From positions 1 to 10,956 of the forward strand of contig JALWEK010000111.1 in the NCBI GenBank assembly GCA_027014185.1: 10,956 nt of DNA, read 5' to 3'. This DNA comes from Aquificaceae bacterium (lineage in GTDB: Bacteria; Aquificota; Aquificia; Aquificales; Aquificaceae). The position numbers were made by a program, and so were the translations under genes. Under the pieces are notes generated by a model that made no database searches, was not told the DNA's origin, and worked only from the letters and a program-made list of their open reading frames with translations. Below, piece after piece: positions 6,827 through 10,956 of the stretch (the stretch's first letter is position 1; each line of letters begins with the position of its first letter).

Positions 6827-7272
6827 TCTTTCCTTCTAAGGTATATAAAGTATAAGCCTACAACCGCAAAAACCTCGATCAGCCACGACAGGGCGAAGGT
6901 CTGGAACGAGGCTTCGAAGGAGAACTTGGACCTCATCATCAAAAGGGCGAGCAGCTTCTTTGTGAGAAGCACCACGGACGAGGGAAGGACGAAAACCAGG
7001 AAGCTCTTGAAGAGAAACCTCTCGTACACGAGGGAGAATAGGTAAACGGAAAGAACGTAGAGGGACAGGTTCAGGCCTATGGTATCGGTAAGTATGTCCA
7101 AGAGCGAACCGCCTAGGATGGCCCACAGTACAGCGTCCCTGCCTATCAGGTATGCTCTCGAGAGGAGGACTATGAGCAGTAGGTCTGGAGCCAGAAAGCC
7201 TGGTTTGAAGAGCCCGTGGAGGAATACCACCTGCAGGAAGATAGCAACCAGGAACAGGAGCGCGTACCTCAA
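6823..7272 (-). CDS. mreD: Rod shape-determining membrane protein MreD (TTG start)
   Basis: A 149-residue inner-membrane protein with five to six hydrophobic segments (about 3-20, 28-43, 48-62, 67-85, 91-112, 126-145). The segment GGSLLDILTDTIGLNLSLYV (54-73), with acidic residues followed by G-x-N, is characteristic of MreD. MreD partners MreC and PBP2/RodA in the elongasome. The start is a TTG at 7272, which shares bases with the mreC stop (TTGA), and a perfect AAGGAGGT lies 4 bases before it, so the start is well supported despite the rare codon. The end overlaps mrdA by 4 bases. Family identity rests on position in the mre operon, size and hydrophobic pattern more than on sequence, as MreD is poorly conserved. 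Confidence 0.9.
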   Translation of the reverse strand: MRYALLFLVAIFLQVVFLHGLFKPGFLAPDLLLIVLLSRAYLIGRDAVLWAILGGSLLDILTDTIGLNLSLYVLSVYLFSLVYERFLFKSFLVFVLPSSVVLLTKKLLALLMMRSKFSFEASFQTFALSWLIEVFAVVGLYFIYLRRKE

Positions 7273-8072
7273 CGGGACCTCCTTATGACGAAGACGTAAT
7301 CCTCCTCCCTCGGGACGGCCTCAGGCTTTACCTTCACCTCCTTGAAGAAGGGGTCCTTCCCCCTACTTACCTCGCTCACCTTACCTATCAAAAAGGGTGG
7401 GATCTTTCTCTTCAACTCCACCAGGTAAACCTCCTCTCCCACCTCTACCCTGTCCTCCAGGTTCACGTGAAGCAGAGATCCCTCCGGGAACCCACCCCGG
7501 TAGATGTATCTCTTCTTCCTCGTTCCCAGAACCGCCGTGGTTGAGAACTTCTCGTTGAAGGGAGTTATAACCCTGCTCGTTGAGCTGAAGACAGACTCCA
7601 CGAAACCTATAACCGATCTTTCGGTAACCACGAGGTCTCCCTCCTTTATACCCTTGTTCTTACCTCCCTCTATAATTACAAAGAGATCGAAGCCGGTAGG
7701 ATCGTAGTACACGATCCTGCTCACCACGTAATCGAGCTTCCTAAAGCCGGATGAAACCTTCATCGTCTTCTCTAGTTGTTCTATCTCGGCAAGGCAGGTA
7801 TCGAGTTCCTTCTCGGTAAGGAGCAGGGAGCTCAGCCTCCTTTTGAGCTGTATGTTCTCCTTTGCGACGTCCACCCTGTGTATGTAAGCACCAAGCTCTT
7901 CCCTGAGTTCAGACACCGTTCTCTCCTTAAATCTCACAACCGGAGCCACAACCCTGTTGATAGCGGAGACGAAGGCCCTGACGTAGGATATATGGGAGAG
8001 ATCGGAGAAGAATACGATCAGCCCAAAGACGACAACGAGAAGGGAAAGGATATGAAACCTTCTTCCGGTCAT
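7269..8072 (-). CDS. mreC: Rod shape-determining protein MreC
   Basis: A 267-residue bitopic membrane protein that links cytoplasmic MreB to PBP2/RodA outside the membrane. It has a short cytoplasmic start, one membrane helix (about 8-22), a helical coiled-coil stretch (about 47-105) and a beta-rich domain (about 112-265). The signature pattern is visible as RIVYYDPTG (119-127), then EGGKNKGIKEGDLVV (135-149) and VIGFVESVFSSTSRV (154-168), matching the family's DP...GI..GD.V....GlVG.V. Its length is normal. The ATG overlaps the mreB stop as ATGA; AAGGAG at 8090-8085 lies 12 bases upstream, a long spacing, so translational coupling to mreB probably matters. The end overlaps the mreD start by 4 bases. 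Confidence 0.94.
   Translation of the reverse strand: MTGRRFHILSLLVVVFGLIVFFSDLSHISYVRAFVSAINRVVAPVVRFKERTVSELREELGAYIHRVDVAKENIQLKRRLSSLLLTEKELDTCLAEIEQLEKTMKVSSGFRKLDYVVSRIVYYDPTGFDLFVIIEGGKNKGIKEGDLVVTERSVIGFVESVFSSTSRVITPFNEKFSTTAVLGTRKKRYIYRGGFPEGSLLHVNLEDRVEVGEEVYLVELKRKIPPFLIGKVSEVSRGKDPFFKEVKVKPEAVPREEDYVFVIRRSR
7277..7284 (-). promoter_or_regulatory. Strong ribosome binding site of mreD
   Basis: The minus strand reads AAGGAGGT, a full Shine-Dalgarno match, 4 bases before the TTG start of mreD. It lies inside the end of mreC and decides the choice of the TTG codon. The strong site may offset the weak start codon. Confidence 0.75.
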
Positions 8073-9094
8073 TCCATGGAAATTCTCCTTATAAGCTCAA
8101 GGTTGTCGAGCACCTTGCCAACTCCCCTCGCAACCGCTATGAGAGGCTCCTCGCAGTAAAAGGCCCTTATACCTGTTTCGAGCTGGATCCTCCTGTCCAT
8201 GTTCTTCAAAAGGGAACCTCCCCCCGCAAGGACTATACCTCTGTCGGCTATGTCGGCCGCAAGCTCGGGAGGTGTTCTCTCCAAGGTAACCCTTATAGCG
8301 TTTATTATCGAGTTTATTGTGTCCTCGAGGGCCTCCGTTATGTGATGGTTCGTTATCTTTATCGTCTTGGGAAGGCCGGTCATGTCCCTTCCCCTTATGT
8401 CCATGGACCTCTCCTCGTCCTCCATGACCGCACTCCCCAGCTCTATCTTTATCTTCTCCGCCGTCTGTTCCCCTATGAGGATGTGAAACTGTCTCTTTAT
8501 GTACTGGATTATAGCCTCGTTCATCTCGTCTCCAGCTATGCGGAGGGAGTTCGATACCACTATACCTGCGAGGGATATGACCGCTATCTCGGTAGTCCCT
8601 CCCCCTATGTCCACTACCATGTTCCCTATGGGCTCATCTACAGGGAGATCCGCTCCTATCGCCGCGGCCATGGGCTCAGCTATAAGGTAAACCTCCCTCG
8701 CCCCGGCGCTTTTGGCGGCGTCTATTACGGCCCTCTTCTCAACGGGGGTTATGCCGGTGGGAACCCCGATAACAACGCGGGGCTTGGGCTTGAAGAGGGT
8801 GCTTCCGAGAGCCTTCTTTATGAAGTAAGAGAGCATAACCTGGGTTATCTCGAAGTCCGTTATGACGCCGTCCCTTAGAGGTCGTATGGCCTGGATGTTC
8901 TCCGGGGTCTTTCCGACCATCTCCTTGGCTTCCTTACCTACGGCGAGGACCTTTCTCGTCTTTACATCAATGGCAACTATCGAGGGCTCGTACATCACTA
9001 TACCTTTGCCCTGCATGTAAACCGCCGTGTTAGCAGTCCCCAGGTCGATTCCCACGTTGTTCGAGAGAAAGCCTAAGATCTTATCCAGCAGCAT
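8069..9094 (-). CDS. mreB: Rod shape-determining actin homologue MreB
   Basis: A 341-residue actin-like ATPase that forms membrane-bound filaments and directs side-wall synthesis. The N-terminal MLLDKILGFLS (1-11) is a short amphipathic stretch of the kind that binds MreB to the membrane. ATP-site motifs are phosphate-1 GIDLGTANT (15-23), phosphate-2 DIGGGTTE (162-169) and the adenosine loop AGGGS (290-294). EPMAAAIGADLPV (140-152) is an MreB hallmark. The length is typical. The ATG at 9094 is preceded by GGGGAGGA 3 bases upstream. It is the first gene of mreB-mreC-mreD-mrdA and its promoter must lie in, or just beyond, the 35-base spacer shared with the divergent rel gene. Confidence 0.98.
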   Translation of the reverse strand: MLLDKILGFLSNNVGIDLGTANTAVYMQGKGIVMYEPSIVAIDVKTRKVLAVGKEAKEMVGKTPENIQAIRPLRDGVITDFEITQVMLSYFIKKALGSTLFKPKPRVVIGVPTGITPVEKRAVIDAAKSAGAREVYLIAEPMAAAIGADLPVDEPIGNMVVDIGGGTTEIAVISLAGIVVSNSLRIAGDEMNEAIIQYIKRQFHILIGEQTAEKIKIELGSAVMEDEERSMDIRGRDMTGLPKTIKITNHHITEALEDTINSIINAIRVTLERTPPELAADIADRGIVLAGGGSLLKNMDRRIQLETGIRAFYCEEPLIAVARGVGKVLDNLELIRRISME

Positions 9095-9129
9095 CTTTCC
9101 TCCCCTTGAAAAAGCCTATATTTATTCTA
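9095..9129. promoter_or_regulatory. 35-base divergent control region (mreB / rel)
   Basis: The spacer between the mreB and rel start codons. The mreB-proximal part holds its ribosome binding site (GGGGAGGA on the minus strand, 9105-9098). The rel-proximal part is AT-rich: TATATT at 9117-9122 lies 7 bases before the rel ATG and there is no Shine-Dalgarno sequence for rel, which fits a leaderless rel transcript. TTGAAA at 9106-9111 is too close to TATATT to be its -35. A minus-strand promoter for mreB must reach into the 5' end of rel; no convincing hexamer pair was found. Confidence 0.4.
9098..9105 (-). promoter_or_regulatory. Ribosome binding site of mreB
   Basis: The minus strand reads GGGGAGGA, ending 3 bases before the mreB ATG at 9094 (GGAGG itself ends 4 bases before). 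It is the only operon-leading gene in the window with a clear Shine-Dalgarno sequence, so its mRNA should have a true 5' leader. Confidence 0.7.
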
Positions 9130-10947
9130 ATGGCAGTTAGAGAACTCGAGCTCGTCGAAATTTTAGAGGACATAGAGAAGAAGTATCCGGGAGAGGAAGA
9201 TCGCATAAGGAGAGCCTTCGAATACATCTCCGACAAGCACAGGGACCAGCTCAGGAAGTCGGGGGATCCTTACGTCGTCCATCCTGTGAACGTCGCCAAG
9301 ATACTCGCAGATCTCAATATGGACGCAACGACTGTAGTGGCGGGCCTCCTGCACGATGTCTTGGAGGACACGGACGCAACCTACGAAGAGATAGAGGAGC
9401 TCTTCGGCAAAGAGGTGGCGGACATAGTGGAGGGCGTGACCAAGATAGGGAAGATCAGGTTCAGGAACCTAAAAGAAGCCCAGGCTGAGAACTTCAGGAA
9501 GCTGATCCTCGCAACCGCCAAGGACATAAGGGTAGTTATAGTTAAGCTGGCAGACAGGCTCCACAACATGAGGACTCTGGGGCATCTGAGGAGGGACAAG
9601 AGGGTCAGGATAGCGGAAGAGACCCTGAGCATTTACGCCCCGTTAGCTCACAGGTTAGGCATATGGGAGATAAAGAGGAGCCTGGAGGACCTCTCCTTCA
9701 AGTACCTTTATCCGAGAGAGTACGAGAAGGTGAGGAAGTTCGTAAGTCAGTCCTTGGAGGATCTGGAGGTCTATCTCAAGAAGTTCGTGATACCGAGGGT
9801 GAAGGAGGAGATAAAAAAGGCCGGGATAGAGGCGGAGATAACCTACAGGCCAAAGCATCTATACAGCGTCTGGCAGAAGACCATAAGGAAGAACATAAAG
9901 CTCGAGGAGGTCCACGACCTTCTCGGGGTGAGGATAATAGTGAGCTCCGTCCAGAAGTGCTACATGGTCCTCGGGATAGTTCACAGCATATTCACGCCAG
10001 TTCCGGGTAAGTTCAAGGACTACATATCCCTTCCCAAACCGAACCTCTACCAGTCCCTCCACACAACCGTGATAGCCCCGAAGGGAAGGATGGTTGAGTT
10101 CCAGATAAGGACAAGGGAGATGCACGAGAGGGCGGAGAAAGGGATAGCGGCCCACTGGGCTTACAAGGAGGGGAAGGAAAAGGCCCACGGAGAGGAGATA
10201 TTCTCCTGGCTGAGAGACCTGGTGGAGAACATACAGGGTAGCAAGAACCCTTCGGAGGTCCTCGACAACCTCAAGAGAGAACTCTTCTCCGAGGAGGTGT
10301 TCGTTTTCACCCCCAAGGGTGATCTGGTTGTCCTCCCGATGGGAGCTACACCCATAGACTTCGCCTACCACATCCATACGGAGGTGGGGAACCACTGCGC
10401 GGGAGCCAAGGTGAACGGCAGGATAGTTCCGCTGAGCTACAGGCTCAGGAGCGGCGATCAGGTTGAGATAATAACGAGCCCGAGCAAGAGGCCCAGCCCC
10501 GACTGGCTGAGCCTGGTGGTGACCTCCAAGGCCAAGAACAGGATAAAGCACTACCTTAGACAGGTCGAGAGGGAGAGGTTCCTGAGCGAGGGGAGAAGGA
10601 TCTTTGAGAGGATAAAAGAGAGCGCCGGCGTAAGCTCAGAAGAGCTCGTGGAGAAGCTAAAGAAGAAGATAAGGTTTAAGGAGGAGGAGGATCTTTACAT
10701 AGCACTCGGAAGCGGTAAGCTGACCGCCACGAAGGTCCTCGATATACTCTCCCCCAAGAAGAGAAAGAAAACAGACGACAGGGGAGAGCCTTCCGGGAAG
10801 GGTGTAGCTAGCGTAGAGGGCCTTACGGGGATAATGTACGAGATAGGGAACTGCTGTAACCCGGTCCCCGGCGACGAAATATACGGAGTGGGAAAGAGGG
10901 GAAAGAGCATAGTGCAACACGAGAAGGCCCGCAAGAAACAGGCCTAG
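9130..10947 (+). CDS. Bifunctional (p)ppGpp synthetase/hydrolase, Rel/SpoT type, C-terminus shortened
   Basis: A 605-residue RelA/SpoT homologue that makes and breaks the alarmone (p)ppGpp. The HD hydrolase domain (about 28-180) keeps H51, H75-D76, E79-D80, D142 and N146, so hydrolysis should be intact. The synthetase domain (about 230-345) has R240, D263 in HDLLGVRI, KFKDYI (294-299), a basic form of the RFKD motif typical of bifunctional enzymes, and E323 in VEFQIRT. A TGS domain follows (about 388-450), then a helical region. The frame ends soon after NCCNPVPGDE (574-583): where the family has H-x-x-D-C-x-N there is HEKARKK, and a TAG follows, so the last cysteine of the zinc-finger-like region and the whole ACT domain (about 90 residues) are missing. 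The ATG at 9130 is preferred over a TTG at 9106, which would lie 11 bases from the mreB start. It is divergent from mreB. Whether the end is real, a nonsense mutation or a sequence error cannot be told here. Confidence 0.92.
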   Translation: MAVRELELVEILEDIEKKYPGEEDRIRRAFEYISDKHRDQLRKSGDPYVVHPVNVAKILADLNMDATTVVAGLLHDVLEDTDATYEEIEELFGKEVADIVEGVTKIGKIRFRNLKEAQAENFRKLILATAKDIRVVIVKLADRLHNMRTLGHLRRDKRVRIAEETLSIYAPLAHRLGIWEIKRSLEDLSFKYLYPREYEKVRKFVSQSLEDLEVYLKKFVIPRVKEEIKKAGIEAEITYRPKHLYSVWQKTIRKNIKLEEVHDLLGVRIIVSSVQKCYMVLGIVHSIFTPVPGKFKDYISLPKPNLYQSLHTTVIAPKGRMVEFQIRTREMHERAEKGIAAHWAYKEGKEKAHGEEIFSWLRDLVENIQGSKNPSEVLDNLKRELFSEEVFVFTPKGDLVVLPMGATPIDFAYHIHTEVGNHCAGAKVNGRIVPLSYRLRSGDQVEIITSPSKRPSPDWLSLVVTSKAKNRIKHYLRQVERERFLSEGRRIFERIKESAGVSSEELVEKLKKKIRFKEEEDLYIALGSGKLTATKVLDILSPKKRKKTDDRGEPSGKGVASVEGLTGIMYEIGNCCNPVPGDEIYGVGKRGKSIVQHEKARKKQA

Positions 10948-10956
10948 ATGATGGAA

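Noticed and set aside
9106..9129. TTG at 9106 as an alternative start of rel
   Set aside because: It would put the rel start 11 bases from the mreB start and on top of the mreB ribosome binding site; the eight extra residues have no expected role and the ATG at 9130 follows a -10-like box.
9859..10551. 230-codon open frame on the minus strand opposite rel
   Set aside because: Shadow of the synthetase and TGS coding region; no family resemblance.
10900..10947. Programmed frameshift restoring the Rel ACT domain
   Set aside because: No in-frame slippery heptamer is visible near CGC AAG AAA CAG, and neither other frame gives the D-C-x-N motif; one of them stops within 12 codons.

Overview
The window is almost wholly coding, with ten complete genes and no gene-free stretch longer than about 42 bases. 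Codon use (AGG/AGA for Arg, ATA for Ile), proteins rich in Glu, Lys and Arg, very short spacers and the gene content (Nuo complex I subunits, futalosine-route menaquinone synthesis, mreBCD-mrdA, one long Rel/SpoT) suggest a thermophilic chemolithotroph. A member of the Aquificota, near Aquifex, Hydrogenobacter or Thermocrinis, fits best. This is inferred from protein character and layout; no search was run.

Left part, plus strand (43-3279): a membrane glycosyltransferase of the ArnT/PMT type, then nuoE and nuoF, which overlap and encode the NADH-oxidising tip of complex I. Middle (3272-5060): a minus-strand DUF2391-like membrane protein whose 3' end overlaps that of nuoF, then a divergent plus-strand pair, pgpA (phosphatidylglycerol synthesis) and mqnD (menaquinone synthesis).

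Right part (5057-10947): a minus-strand operon transcribed leftward, mreB-mreC-mreD-mrdA, whose genes overlap by exactly 4 bases at every junction and which encodes the rod-shape (elongasome) machinery. Divergent from mreB, across 35 bases, is a Rel/SpoT (p)ppGpp synthetase-hydrolase gene whose reading frame ends early, inside the C-terminal regulatory region, 9 bases before the window edge.

The genes are housekeeping: energy input (NuoEF passes electrons towards the quinone pool that MqnD helps make), envelope building (glycosyltransferase, PgpA, MreBCD, PBP2) and growth control (Rel). No mobile element, CRISPR array, tRNA, rRNA or recognisable new system is visible. The points most worth a second look are a split between genes with a clear Shine-Dalgarno sequence and genes with none but an AT-rich -10-like hexamer 6-12 bases before the start (possible leaderless transcripts), the shortened Rel C-terminus, two convergent gene pairs whose stop codons overlap with no room for a terminator between them, and two very tight divergent promoter regions.
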